Shown here: in pieces, positions 16,322-24,981 of the stretch | Layout of the letters: each line of letters opens with the position of its first letter | Position numbering within the stretch: the stretch's first letter is position 1 | DNA from: an uncultured Coriobacteriaceae bacterium | Lineage (GTDB): Bacteria; Actinomycetota; Coriobacteriia; Coriobacteriales; Atopobiaceae | NCBI GenBank assembly: GCA_902793465.1 | Contig: CADBDT010000009.1 | Location: forward strand, 1-64,000 | Length of the DNA stretch: 64,000 nt | Reading direction: 5' to 3' | Translations under genes and position numbers: made by a program | The notes under the pieces: model-generated | Database searches by the model: none | The model's input: the letters and a program-made list of their open reading frames with translations, nothing else | Told to the model about the DNA's origin: nothing

Positions 16322-16403
16322 CGGTGTGCCGTGAGGGGATACTCCCCCTGCGGTACATTGCTTACAATGTACCGCAGGGGGAGTATCCCCTCACGGCACA
16401 CCG
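16322..16403. repeat. GTACAT palindrome 3
   Basis: A perfect 39-bp inverted repeat with a 4-nt loop, 35 bp after the kinase stop; a probable terminator. Confidence 0.9.
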
Positions 16404-16551
16404 TTAACTCTGTTTGTCCAAACTGTTTTCAAGCTGCGCCAAGCTGGTTGCAATCGTGTCGCAGTTATGTAGACACCTCGTGAAGGAGGTTCGAAGCGCC
16501 TATACTGTGTGAATTGCAAACGAGCCACAAACGAACTGTTTGGAGGTCCAC

Positions 16552-17973
16552 ATGGGCGCCTTTTTTGGAGCCGCGTCGCGTCGCGACGTAACACTGGACG
16601 TATTCTTTGGCGTCGACTACCACTCTCACCTTGGCACACGTAGGGCCGGCATGGTTATGCGCGATGGCAACGGGAACTTTGAACGCCAGATTCATTCAAT
16701 AGAAAACACCCCGTTTCGTACTAAGTTCGAAAACGATCTGTCCACCTTCCGTGGCTGCACGGGAATTGGCTGCATTAGCGATTCCGACCCCCAGCCGCTG
16801 CTGGTGCGCTCGCACCTTGGCGTGTTTGCCATCTCCACGGTGGGCGCCATTGGCAATGCCTCGAAGCTCATAAAGACGTTTACGGGCGTCGGCCATCAGT
16901 TTATGGCTATGAGCTCGGGAGACGTAAATGCAACAGAGCTTGCCGCGGCACTCATAAACACACAGGCAAGCCTGCTGGAGGGCATCCAATACGCGCAGGA
17001 GGTCATAGAGGGGTCGCTTACGCTCCTTATAATGACGGAGGACGGGGCGCTTATTGCCGCGCGCGACCGCATGGGCAGGCTGCCCGTCCACATTGGCAAG
17101 GACGACGAGGGCTACTGCGTAACGTTCGAGAGCTTCTCGTACGGCAAGCTTGGCTACGTGGACGAGCACGAGCTGGGGTCGGGCGAAATAGTGCGCATTA
17201 CCGCCGAGGGCTACGAAACCTTGGCGCAACCGCGCAACGAAATGCGCATTTGCGCGTTTTTGTGGGTGTACTACGGTTACCCGAATTCCAACTACGAGGG
17301 CCAAAACGTTGAGGTCATGCGATATCGCAACGGTGCCATAATGGCGCAAAACGACAGCGCGGCAAACATGCTTCCCGACGTGGACTACGTTGCCGGCGTG
17401 CCCGACTCCGGGCTGCCGCATGGCATTGGCTACGCAACCGAGTCTGGCAAGCCCTTTGCCCGTCCCTTTGTAAAGTACACGCCAACGTGGCCGCGTTCGT
17501 TTATGCCCGCAAACCAGGAAGTACGCAACCGCGTGGCAAAGATGAAGCAGATTCCGGTGCCCGAGCTTATATACAACAAGCGGCTCCTGTTTGTGGACGA
17601 TTCCATTGTGCGAGGCACGCAGCTACGCGAGACCGTGGACTTCCTGTATGGCGCCGGTGCGGCGGAGGTGCACATGCGCTCCGCGTGCCCGCCCATTATG
17701 TTTGGGTGCAAGTACCTGAGCTTCTCTCGCTCCAACTCGGACTACGAGCTTATTGCCCGCCGCAAGATTCGCGAGCTAGAAGGCGATGACGGTGAAAAGC
17801 ACATTGAGGAATACTCCGACGGCCGTAGCGAGCGCGGCAAGTGCCTGCTGCGATCCATCTGTGAAGAGATGGGCTTCGACTCGCTTGGTTTCCAGTCGCT
17901 CGACGGCATGCTGGACGCCATTGGCATAGACAGAAAGCTCGTGTGCACCTACTGCTGGAACGGCAAGGAGTAA
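16552..17973 (+). CDS. purF: Amidophosphoribosyltransferase-like protein lacking the N-terminal cysteine
   Basis: 473 aa, the length of PurF. The N-terminal class II amidotransferase-like domain runs MGAFFGAASRRDVTL..., VDYHSHLGTRRAGM. The phosphoribosyltransferase domain carries the PRPP loop LLFVDDSIVRGTQL (about 345-358). PurF normally starts (after Met or propeptide removal) with a nucleophilic Cys followed by GVFG; here the residue after Met is Gly, and no Cys occurs in the first 60 residues. Glutamine hydrolysis is therefore unlikely; the enzyme may use ammonia or have another role. Related Cys-less homologues are known in Bacteroidetes and Coriobacteria (recollection). ATG 16552 has GGAGG 6-10 bp upstream; a TATACT hexamer lies at 16501. 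Confidence 0.8.
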   Translation: MGAFFGAASRRDVTLDVFFGVDYHSHLGTRRAGMVMRDGNGNFERQIHSIENTPFRTKFENDLSTFRGCTGIGCISDSDPQPLLVRSHLGVFAISTVGAIGNASKLIKTFTGVGHQFMAMSSGDVNATELAAALINTQASLLEGIQYAQEVIEGSLTLLIMTEDGALIAARDRMGRLPVHIGKDDEGYCVTFESFSYGKLGYVDEHELGSGEIVRITAEGYETLAQPRNEMRICAFLWVYYGYPNSNYEGQNVEVMRYRNGAIMAQNDSAANMLPDVDYVAGVPDSGLPHGIGYATESGKPFARPFVKYTPTWPRSFMPANQEVRNRVAKMKQIPVPELIYNKRLLFVDDSIVRGTQLRETVDFLYGAGAAEVHMRSACPPIMFGCKYLSFSRSNSDYELIARRKIRELEGDDGEKHIEEYSDGRSERGKCLLRSICEEMGFDSLGFQSLDGMLDAIGIDRKLVCTYCWNGKE

Positions 17974-17978
17974 CAAGG

Positions 17979-18045
17979 ACAAAGGGGACGGAGGAGTTTG
18001 TCCCGCCACGAAAGGCGGCGGGACAAACTCCTCCGTCCCCTTTGT
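17979..18045. terminator. Bidirectional hairpin between convergent genes
   Basis: 29-bp arms (ACAAAGGGGACGGAGGAG..., ending TTTGTCCCGCC) around a 9-nt loop. It lies between the stops of the PurF-like gene (17973) and the DUF3825 gene (18057). The same GGGACAAACTCCTCCGTCCC wording recurs near 46656, so it is also a repeat family. Confidence 0.75.
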
Positions 18046-18056
18046 CTGGGCGCTTG

Positions 18057-20033
18057 TTAGCCTTCGAGCCAGCGAGGTAGTTCGAAGCTCACCACGCGCG
18101 CGCAGGCAACGGCGTGCTCGGGCGACACGAGCGATCGCGCCACAAAGCCGTCTTTGGTAGGCTCGAGCACGAGGGCCATGATCCCGTTGTGTTGGACGGG
18201 CAAGAGGAGCCGCAGGTTGTTTGCTATGGGATCGTAGGCCGGGACGGCCAGGCGATAGTCGCGCATGGCGCGCCGTATGGCCACGCGCACCTCGCGTACA
18301 ACGTCTTTTCCATACGTGCTTCCGAGTTTGTGATCCAGCACGTGGGTGTTTTGCGGGGTAACCGCAATGTTGGCAAGCGAGCTTAAATACGAAGCGGGCT
18401 TTGCTTCGTCTTCGTTCACGCCGACAACCGCGGGCGTTGCAAAGTTCGCAAAGCGCCAGGGTATAGCATCGTCTTGCGTCTTGTTCATGCACATAAGGAT
18501 GGGCTCGGCGGAGCTGGTAAGAAGGCCGGTGTCAAACAGGCAGCGCTCCCCATTGTGGTCCAGCACCAGCTTGTCCTCGCACTGGATTCGGCGCAGGGTG
18601 TACGAGAGGTACGTTTGCAAGTCGTCTCCGCTTAGCGGCAGGTCGGGTCCGCCGTGGCATGTAAGAAGATTGGCCTCGAGTTCGTCCCACGACCCCAGCA
18701 GGCAAAACTGCGCCAGGTCGCGAAACGTCTGGTCGCCCGACTCGGGCAGGCCTTCGAACCCAACCTCGTCCACCTGGTCCAAATGCACAACGTTCCAACG
18801 CTTGCCATGCCGCTCCGCCGACGTTCTTTGCATGCGGACCTCAAGTGGCTTTCCGCCTAACGATTCCAAATAGCGCAGAGAAAACGACACGACGCCCTTG
18901 TCCCTTGTATACGCATGAGTCGAGCGCGCCACGCGCCAGTCCTCCGACAGGAGCTGCACCGGATCTACGTCCAGCGGAAGCATGCGGTAGAGGGAGGAGA
19001 GCTGGTCGTTGGGCACATACACCTCCTGCGCGAAGTCGTGCGGGACCAGCACCTGGGAGGTGGGGGAGTCCCCGAGCGCGGCAAGGTCCTGAGCTTGTGC
19101 CGGCGGCTCGTCCAGCATGGCCTCTTCCATTTCCTCGTAGGGGTCGTAGGTAACGGAGAGAGTTATGCTGCTCTCCGGCTGCGTGGCTACCGGAGGCTCT
19201 GGTGCGGCGGAAGGCTCGGGCGCAGCGGAAGGCGCCTGCCGTGCGTCCTGCGCGGGCGCGTCTTTAACTGGGGGCTCTTCCGTGTGCACAGGGGCTGGCT
19301 GCGCAACGGAGCTGGCATCGGCTGCGGGGACCGGATCTGTGGCCACGCGCTGCTCCTGCTCGGGTTGCCGCGCTGTGGTGGGGGAGAGCTTTGACGTCGC
19401 GCTCTGCTCGCCTTCTGCCTTGGGTTCTCGCGCGGGTTCCACCGAATGCTCTAGCAACTCGGATGGCCGCGACGTCTCCTCTAACACTGGCTCCCCTGCA
19501 GGCGAGGGGCTTGTCTGCGTCGTGGCTACCGGCTCTGGCTCGCGCTCTGTGGCGGAGTCGGGCTTGTCGCCTGCCGCCTGGGCCTCGTTTGCCGAGGCGG
19601 ATTCGGGCTCTGGCTCCGCCGCAGGCTCCGGTTCGGGCTCCGGCTCCACCGGCCGGTTCTTTGGCCGTGGCCGTACTGGCCGGAGGCTCTTCTTTGACCG
19701 CTTGTGCTTCCAGGACTTCTGGCCGCCCTTCGAGCCGCCCTTCTGCCCGCTTTTGGCAGACGCCTCCTTTTCCAGTATCTCGAGCGCCGCGTCCCATTCG
19801 GGCTGTGCCAACACCGTAGCGTACACGCGGCCTTTCTTAAAAACGGTAAGCCGCACAAACGTGCTGAGTTGCTCCAAAAGCTCGCGCACGTCCGAGCATC
19901 CCAGATCGCAGGGCCAAATGTCGTTTTCCAGCAGTACCTCTTCCACGCGAGAAAGCATTACCTGCTGTCCCACGCCGATCTTTTGCACAAGAAGCCTATA
20001 GATATACAGTTGGTTGCCCACCGAAATTGCCAT
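18057..20033 (-). CDS. DUF3825 protein with LOTUS-like N-terminus and long Pro/Glu-rich linker
   Basis: 658 aa from ATG 20033 (GGAAAG upstream; the frame stays open to 20300). Residues 1-100 may form a winged helix like LOTUS/OST-HTH domains (IYRLLVQKIGVGQQVMLSRV, DVRELLEQLSTFVRLTVFKK). A Lys-rich stretch (about 110-140) and a 230-residue linker rich in Pro, Glu and Ala follow. The C-terminal about 200 residues match DUF3825: YTLRRIQCEDKLVLDHNG, CLFDTGLLTSSAEPI, then IPWRFANF. DUF3825 proteins have been proposed to act in RNA-related processes with OST-HTH domains; a nucleic-acid role is an inference. Confidence 0.65.
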   Translation of the reverse strand: MAISVGNQLYIYRLLVQKIGVGQQVMLSRVEEVLLENDIWPCDLGCSDVRELLEQLSTFVRLTVFKKGRVYATVLAQPEWDAALEILEKEASAKSGQKGGSKGGQKSWKHKRSKKSLRPVRPRPKNRPVEPEPEPEPAAEPEPESASANEAQAAGDKPDSATEREPEPVATTQTSPSPAGEPVLEETSRPSELLEHSVEPAREPKAEGEQSATSKLSPTTARQPEQEQRVATDPVPAADASSVAQPAPVHTEEPPVKDAPAQDARQAPSAAPEPSAAPEPPVATQPESSITLSVTYDPYEEMEEAMLDEPPAQAQDLAALGDSPTSQVLVPHDFAQEVYVPNDQLSSLYRMLPLDVDPVQLLSEDWRVARSTHAYTRDKGVVSFSLRYLESLGGKPLEVRMQRTSAERHGKRWNVVHLDQVDEVGFEGLPESGDQTFRDLAQFCLLGSWDELEANLLTCHGGPDLPLSGDDLQTYLSYTLRRIQCEDKLVLDHNGERCLFDTGLLTSSAEPILMCMNKTQDDAIPWRFANFATPAVVGVNEDEAKPASYLSSLANIAVTPQNTHVLDHKLGSTYGKDVVREVRVAIRRAMRDYRLAVPAYDPIANNLRLLLPVQHNGIMALVLEPTKDGFVARSLVSPEHAVACARVVSFELPRWLEG

Positions 20034-20229
20034 AATGGAGCGCTTTCCTTCGCATGTCTTTGTATCCAGTATATCTGCCCGCAGGCCATAGTGGGATACT
20101 TCCCCAAAGCACCATGTGCCGCGCCGCTCCTTTGCGCATTCTTGCAGACGCGCGGCGGGCATTGTGGCAAAATAGTTAGAGATTCTCGCCTGCAAACGCA
20201 GCTCAAACAAACCGAAGGGGCGTGAGAAT

Positions 20230-21588
20230 ATGTCCAAGCGCAGCAAGTCGCAGGGCGCGCACTTTGCGGAGCAGCCGCTGCCCGCCAAGAGGGCCCGCAA
20301 GAACGACTACAGACAAGATCAGCGCAAACAGCCCATACCCTCGCGACACAAGAAGTCGGGAAAGCTTGTGGTCGCAATTGTTGTCGTGCTTGTCCTGGCG
20401 CTTCTGGGAGGCGGCGGCGTTATGTTCTGGCGCCACAGGCCCGTGTCGATTACCGTTAACGGGGAGCAGCGCACCGTGTTAAAGCGCTCCACGTATGCGC
20501 AGGTATTCGACGGTGAATCCATTACCACGAAGCCCGGAAACCTGGTGTCGGTTAGCGGAAACGTGCTGGAGGAGGGCAAAGGCTACCCGTACAGCGTTAC
20601 CGTAAACGGCATAGAGGTTCCCTACGAAAACGCCGCCTCTCAGCCCGTGTGGGGCGGCGAGAAGATCGAGTTTGCAGACGGCAAAGACGCCATGGAGCCC
20701 CACACCACGGAGGTCGTGGAGCTTTTGCCAAAGCTGGAGTTTAAGGTTGCCCCGGGCACCGGCGAGCGCGGGTACATGGTTCAGCAGGGATTGGTGCAGT
20801 ACGTAACGCAATGGGGGAAATCGGGAAAGCACGAGGTCATGCACGGCGAGCGCACGGGAGAGACGGCCCCGGGCAAGACGATAGAGGAGGCCCAGAACGT
20901 TGTGGTGGTGGCACAGGACATCCACCCCGACAACAACCAGAAGCTCGTGGCAATTACCTTTGACGACGGACCCTCCTACTATACCGAGCCGTATCTCAAA
21001 ATTCTGGACGAGTACGACGCCAAGGCCACGTTCTGCATTATTGGCGAGCAGCTTGCCGACGGCGGCCCCGTGGTTTCTCAGACCTCGAACTCAGGCCACC
21101 AAATAGTCTCGCATTCGTGGTCCCACCTGCAGCTAACGACGCTGGACGAGGCAGAGCTGCAGCACCAGCTGGTCGACACGGCAAACGGCCTTAAGGAATG
21201 CGTTGGCCACGACGTGCGCTACATTCGCCCGCCCTACGGCGACATAGACGAGCAGGTGTGGCTCAAGTCCAAGGGCAGCATTAGCGTATCGCTGTTTTGG
21301 ACGCACGACTCCCTGGACTGGGAAAAGCCCGGTGTCGACAAGATCGTGCAAAACAGCACCATTGCCATGAAGCCCGGCAGCGTAATCCTTATGCACGACG
21401 GCGGCGGCGAGCGCAACCAGGACCTCGAGGCGCTGCCGCAGATCCTTAAGGCATGGAAGGATGCCGGCTACAAGTTTGTGACCATAGAGGAGCTTATGAA
21501 GTCCGACAGCAGCATAAACATGAGCGTTGTTGACGCCGGCCCAATGCCCGAGGGCTCCGCTTGGCCCACCGAGCTGGCAACCGCGTAG
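20230..21588 (+). CDS. Membrane-anchored polysaccharide deacetylase (NodB/CE4 family)
   Basis: 452 aa. A basic cytoplasmic stretch (1-43) precedes one membrane helix (about 44-65). A roughly 180-residue region then leads to the NodB domain (about 235-430). CE4 motifs visible: TFDDGPS (catalytic Asp and metal Asp), SHSWSH (metal-binding His pair), RPPYGD, LFWTHDSLDW and ILMHDGGG. It is predicted to remove acetyl groups from N-acetylglucosamine or N-acetylmuramic acid outside the membrane, typically giving lysozyme resistance. It is divergent from the DUF3825 gene; a glycosyltransferase follows 85 bp downstream. Confidence 0.92.
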   Translation: MSKRSKSQGAHFAEQPLPAKRARKNDYRQDQRKQPIPSRHKKSGKLVVAIVVVLVLALLGGGGVMFWRHRPVSITVNGEQRTVLKRSTYAQVFDGESITTKPGNLVSVSGNVLEEGKGYPYSVTVNGIEVPYENAASQPVWGGEKIEFADGKDAMEPHTTEVVELLPKLEFKVAPGTGERGYMVQQGLVQYVTQWGKSGKHEVMHGERTGETAPGKTIEEAQNVVVVAQDIHPDNNQKLVAITFDDGPSYYTEPYLKILDEYDAKATFCIIGEQLADGGPVVSQTSNSGHQIVSHSWSHLQLTTLDEAELQHQLVDTANGLKECVGHDVRYIRPPYGDIDEQVWLKSKGSISVSLFWTHDSLDWEKPGVDKIVQNSTIAMKPGSVILMHDGGGERNQDLEALPQILKAWKDAGYKFVTIEELMKSDSSINMSVVDAGPMPEGSAWPTELATA

Positions 21589-21673
21589 GAATCGTGCTCT
21601 TTGTTGCGTGCTGCTGGTACCCGACGTGGCACGTAGTACTATACACAAAGCATTTCCTACAAAGAGAGGCATT

Positions 21674-22708
21674 ATGAACAAAGTTATTACGTTTGCGATT
21701 CCCTGCTACAACTCCGCCGCGTACATGGATCACTGCATCCAATCCATTTTGGACGGTGCCGAGGGAGCGGAAGACATAGAGATCGTAATCGTGGACGACG
21801 GCTCGTTTAAGGACAACACGGCACAGAAGGCCGACGAGTGGGCCGAGCGCTATCCCAGCATTATTAAGGCCGTGCACCAGGAGAACGGCGGCCACGGAAC
21901 CGCCGTGCTCACAGGTCTGAGCAACGCGAGCGGTACGTTTTACAAGGTGGTAGACTCCGACGACTGGCTGGACGAGGCCGCGCTCGCGGAGTTCCTGCGT
22001 GCAATTCGAGAGACCGAAGAGGCCCACGCCGACGTGGACCTGTTTATTGCCAACTACGTATACGAGCACACGGCCGACAACACCAGGAATGTGGTGGACT
22101 ACAAGCGCGTGCTGCCCGAGGGCCGCACGTTTGGCTGGGACCAGATAGGCCACTTTAACATGACGCAGAACCTGCTCATGCACGCGCTGTGCTATCGCAC
22201 CTCGGTGCTGCGCGACGGGGGCGTGCCCCTGCCGGCGCACACGTTTTACGTGGACAACATCTATGCTTGGGTGCCCCTGCCCCGATGCAAGCGCATGTAC
22301 TACCTGGACGTGGACCTGTATCGCTACTTTATTGGCCGCGAGGACCAGTCGGTAAACGAAAAAGTAATGGCAAGCCGCATAGACCAGCAGGTTCGCATAA
22401 CGCGCATTATGATGAACTCGTATCACCTGTACAAGGACATCGAGTACCCGCAACTGCGCAGCTACATGGTTAACTACTTCGTAATTATGATGACCATCTG
22501 CTCGGTGTTCTCCAAGCTTTCGGAGCAGCCCAACGCGCGAGAGGAGCTTGCCAAGCTGTGGAGCGACCTCCACGACTACGACAGGCGCCTGTGGCGTCGT
22601 TGCCGCCTGGGCATAATGGGCCTTGGCACCAACCTGCCCACGCCCGTTGGCGAGAAGGTAACCATCTCGCTGTATCGCCTGGCAGACAAGGTGGTCAAGT
22701 TCAACTAG
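21674..22708 (+). CDS. Family 2 glycosyltransferase
   Basis: 344 aa. The GT-A fold N-terminus reads ITFAIPCYNSAAYMDHCIQSIL, then IEIVIVDDGSFKDNT. HQENGGHGTAVLTGLSNASG and KVVDSDDWLDEAALAEFL carry the nucleotide-sugar and metal-binding DxD region (about 98-105). No membrane helix is evident. It likely transfers a sugar from a nucleotide donor to a cell-envelope glycan; the acceptor is unknown. ATG 21674 has AGAGAGG upstream. A palindrome follows the stop. Confidence 0.9.
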   Translation: MNKVITFAIPCYNSAAYMDHCIQSILDGAEGAEDIEIVIVDDGSFKDNTAQKADEWAERYPSIIKAVHQENGGHGTAVLTGLSNASGTFYKVVDSDDWLDEAALAEFLRAIRETEEAHADVDLFIANYVYEHTADNTRNVVDYKRVLPEGRTFGWDQIGHFNMTQNLLMHALCYRTSVLRDGGVPLPAHTFYVDNIYAWVPLPRCKRMYYLDVDLYRYFIGREDQSVNEKVMASRIDQQVRITRIMMNSYHLYKDIEYPQLRSYMVNYFVIMMTICSVFSKLSEQPNAREELAKLWSDLHDYDRRLWRRCRLGIMGLGTNLPTPVGEKVTISLYRLADKVVKFN

Positions 22709-22740
22709 ACACGCCTTCTGACCGCGAGAACGCGTGATGA

Positions 22741-22828
22741 CTGCGGGGCGCCGTGAGGGGATACTCCCCCTGCGGTACATTGTGAGCAATGTACCGCAGG
22801 GGGAGTATCCCCTCACGGCACCCCGCAG
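22741..22828. repeat. GTACAT palindrome 4
   Basis: 42-bp arms with one mismatch and a short loop (core GGTACATTG/CAATGTACC). It sits between convergent genes: the glycosyltransferase stop at 22708 and the trmB stop at 22834, 6 nt beyond the repeat. Confidence 0.9.
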
Positions 22829-22833
22829 CCGCC

Positions 22834-23670
22834 TTACGACAAAACGGACCGCTCGCGGCGAGCGCGCTGGTTGCGCAGGTTGATAACGGCGCCGTCCATG
22901 CCGTGCGGAACGTATCCGTTGGCAAACAGGTCGTCGGGCAGATAGTCTATAAGGCTCAGCGAGGCGGTCTGCTCGACGCTTTGCGGCAGCGGTCCCGGCG
23001 TGGCCCATACGGCATACACCGTTGCGCCCTTTGCCGCAAGACGCTCCTCGTATTCGCTGCCAGGCTCGTTTGGGCGCTCGCGGCGCGCGTCGTCGCTTTG
23101 CCAAACCACGTCGTAGCCGGCAATGCGCAGCTGGGTAAGGGTAAAGTCGCGCAACGGCTGGGAGTCGGTGCGCAGCCTTACGGTGCCCCCAGCCCGAAGG
23201 ACTTCTCGGTACTCAAGCAGCCTTTCAAGGGCAACCAGGCGCTTGTTCGCCTCTCTCTTTCGGGGGTAGGGAGTGGGAAAGTTTAGGTGGATGCACGCGA
23301 GCTCCTGCGGCCCAAAGATCTTGGCCACCGAGGAGCCCCGTGCGGGTACCACAACGGCATTGCGCAGCCCCGCCTCCGTTACGTGCTGCGCAGCGTAGGC
23401 CACGCACAGCGGCTCTGCGTCCATGGCAACGTAGAGCGTATTGGGCCTTTGCTTGGCGCATTCGACCACAAACGCGCCCTTGCCGCATCCCAAGTCCAGC
23501 CGCACCTCGTCAAAGCCGTGGGCGTCGCTGCCCGTGGAGCTGAGGTCGTGGCACGCCTGCGCCCAGCGTCCGGCATATTTCTGCGGCTCGAGCTCTATGG
23601 CGTCCGCATAGCGCTCCAGGCGCTCCTCGAGCACAAAGTTCTTTGGTAGGCGCGCGTGCATGCCGTGCAT
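22834..23670 (-). CDS. trmB: tRNA (guanine-N7-)-methyltransferase
   Basis: 278 aa, slightly longer than typical TrmB (about 210-240). SAM-binding motif I is LDLGCGKGAFVVECA, followed by LYVAMDAEP. The TrmB signature appears as HLNFPTPYPRKREANKRL (canonical FPDPWPKxRHxKRR). Later RLRTDSQPLRDFTLTQL and PNEPGSEYEERLAAKG fit the C-terminal part. It makes m7G46 in tRNA variable loops. ATG 23670 has AAAGGA upstream; an in-frame ATG lies at 23721. A C-terminal extension of about 40 residues is of unknown role. Confidence 0.88.
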   Translation of the reverse strand: MHGMHARLPKNFVLEERLERYADAIELEPQKYAGRWAQACHDLSSTGSDAHGFDEVRLDLGCGKGAFVVECAKQRPNTLYVAMDAEPLCVAYAAQHVTEAGLRNAVVVPARGSSVAKIFGPQELACIHLNFPTPYPRKREANKRLVALERLLEYREVLRAGGTVRLRTDSQPLRDFTLTQLRIAGYDVVWQSDDARRERPNEPGSEYEERLAAKGATVYAVWATPGPLPQSVEQTASLSLIDYLPDDLFANGYVPHGMDGAVINLRNQRARRERSVLS

Positions 23671-23767
23671 TTTGGTCCTTTCGCCGTTGGTCTTGCGAGA
23701 CTGAGACAATCCATCCCGCAAGGTTCCTTCGTTGCCTAGTTGGTTAATGCCGTTTGTCGCGCGGCAT

Positions 23768-23797
23768 TTGTAGAAGCTTATGGCGGGTAACTATAAT
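23768..23797 (+). promoter_or_regulatory. Probable sigma-70-type promoter
   Basis: TTGTAG (23768) and TATAAT (23792) are 18 nt apart, about 40 nt upstream of the membrane-protein start at 23839. Confidence 0.55.
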
Positions 23798-23838
23798 AAG
23801 CGCATGTATACCTTTTTTGGGCGAAGTGCGAGCCGCTT

Positions 23839-24672
23839 GTGAGCAAGTACATAGACAGAGGACGCAAAGCGTTGATAAAGGCTGTCAACGACTACCGTAC
23901 CGACCTATGGTTTAGGGCCGAGGCGTCGGTCCACATTTCCACGGGCGTAAACCTCACCTACTCCATGTACCAGGCGATGATCGGCCTTACGCGCAAGTCG
24001 GCTTGGTTCGACGCGCTTGCGGTGTACTACATACTCCTTACGGCAACGCGCGTGCTTATGCTGTACTACATTCGCAAGGAGGCCGCAGACGGCCGAGAAG
24101 AGCTGCGCAGGTACCGCACGTGCGGCATTATGATGTTCTTCCTTACGTTTACCGTTCTTATTATTGGACTTTTGGTAAACAACGGAAGCAGCGCCCCGAA
24201 GGAATACCCTGGGCACCTTGTGTTTGTTGTGGGGGTGTTTACCTTCTACAACCTTATAAACTCGTCGCGCAACTTGTGGAACTACCGCAAGCTCGAAAGC
24301 CCGCTTATATCTGCAAGCAAGTCCATTAACCTTGCGGCCTCGCTCGTCTCGCTGTACGCGTTCCAAACGGCGGTGTTCGCGCAGTTCCGCTCTTTTATAG
24401 ACCCGTCCACCATCACGCTTTTTAACGTGCTTACGGCAGGTGTTTCGTGCATCTTGGTAGGATACATGAGCCTGCACATTATTGTGCGCTCAACGCGTGC
24501 GCTGGGCGGCAAGGAGGACCTCTATATTGTTGTGGACGAGGCCAAGAAGGGCTACCAAAAGGAGTTTCGCTCCGATGTGAGCGACTGGATTGCGTCTGCT
24601 GGCGAGAACCTTCCCGATTGGGCGCGCGAGCTCTCGGACTACAGCGACCGCTACAACAACAAGGACACCTAG
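23839..24672 (+). CDS. Multi-pass membrane protein of unknown function
   Basis: 277 aa beginning with GTG. About six hydrophobic segments lie between residues 30 and 220 (AVYYILLTATRVLMLYYI, IMMFFLTFTVLIIGLLV, HLVFVVGVFTFYNLI, and others). A charged cytoplasmic tail follows (YIVVDEAKKGYQKEFRSDV..., ending DYSDRYNNKDT). I do not recognise a family. It starts 169 bp from trmB, divergently, with its own promoter. Confidence 0.65.
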   Translation: MSKYIDRGRKALIKAVNDYRTDLWFRAEASVHISTGVNLTYSMYQAMIGLTRKSAWFDALAVYYILLTATRVLMLYYIRKEAADGREELRRYRTCGIMMFFLTFTVLIIGLLVNNGSSAPKEYPGHLVFVVGVFTFYNLINSSRNLWNYRKLESPLISASKSINLAASLVSLYAFQTAVFAQFRSFIDPSTITLFNVLTAGVSCILVGYMSLHIIVRSTRALGGKEDLYIVVDEAKKGYQKEFRSDVSDWIASAGENLPDWARELSDYSDRYNNKDT

Positions 24673-24750
24673 CTGCTGCCGAGCCAGGCTGTCCGAGAAC
24701 GCGTCGGAGTGGGGCTCCGCAAGGGATGCTCCCCATCGGGTGCGGATGGG

Positions 24751-24864
24751 ATGACGTGCTCCCTGGGGATACACCCCATCGGGTACATCGTGAGAAGCCC
24801 ATCTCATTACCAGAATACAATCCGCGATGTACCCGTAGGGGAGTATCCCCTGGGAGCACGTCAT
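24751..24864. repeat. GTACAT palindrome 5 (family A, with inner insert)
   Basis: Outer arms ATGACGTGCTCCCTGGGGAT / ...TCCCCTGGGAGCACGTCAT and an inner GGGTACATCG/CGATGTACCC pair separated by about 35 nt. A partial unit (GGATGCTCCCCATCGGGT) precedes it at 24724. Lies between the membrane protein and transketolase genes. Confidence 0.85.
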
Positions 24865-24981
24865 CGTTCGTCCTTCATGCCAATTCATTCCATTTATCAA
24901 AGAACTTCGCCAATCGTCTTAATTTTGTCGGTGAACGGGTCTATACTTATGCCGTAGACACGTTTCTAAGGAGATTCGCCA

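Noticed and set aside
21494-23104. 536-codon minus-strand ORF across the glycosyltransferase gene
   Set aside because: It runs through the palindrome at 22741 and is antisense to the glycosyltransferase; no domain is recognisable.
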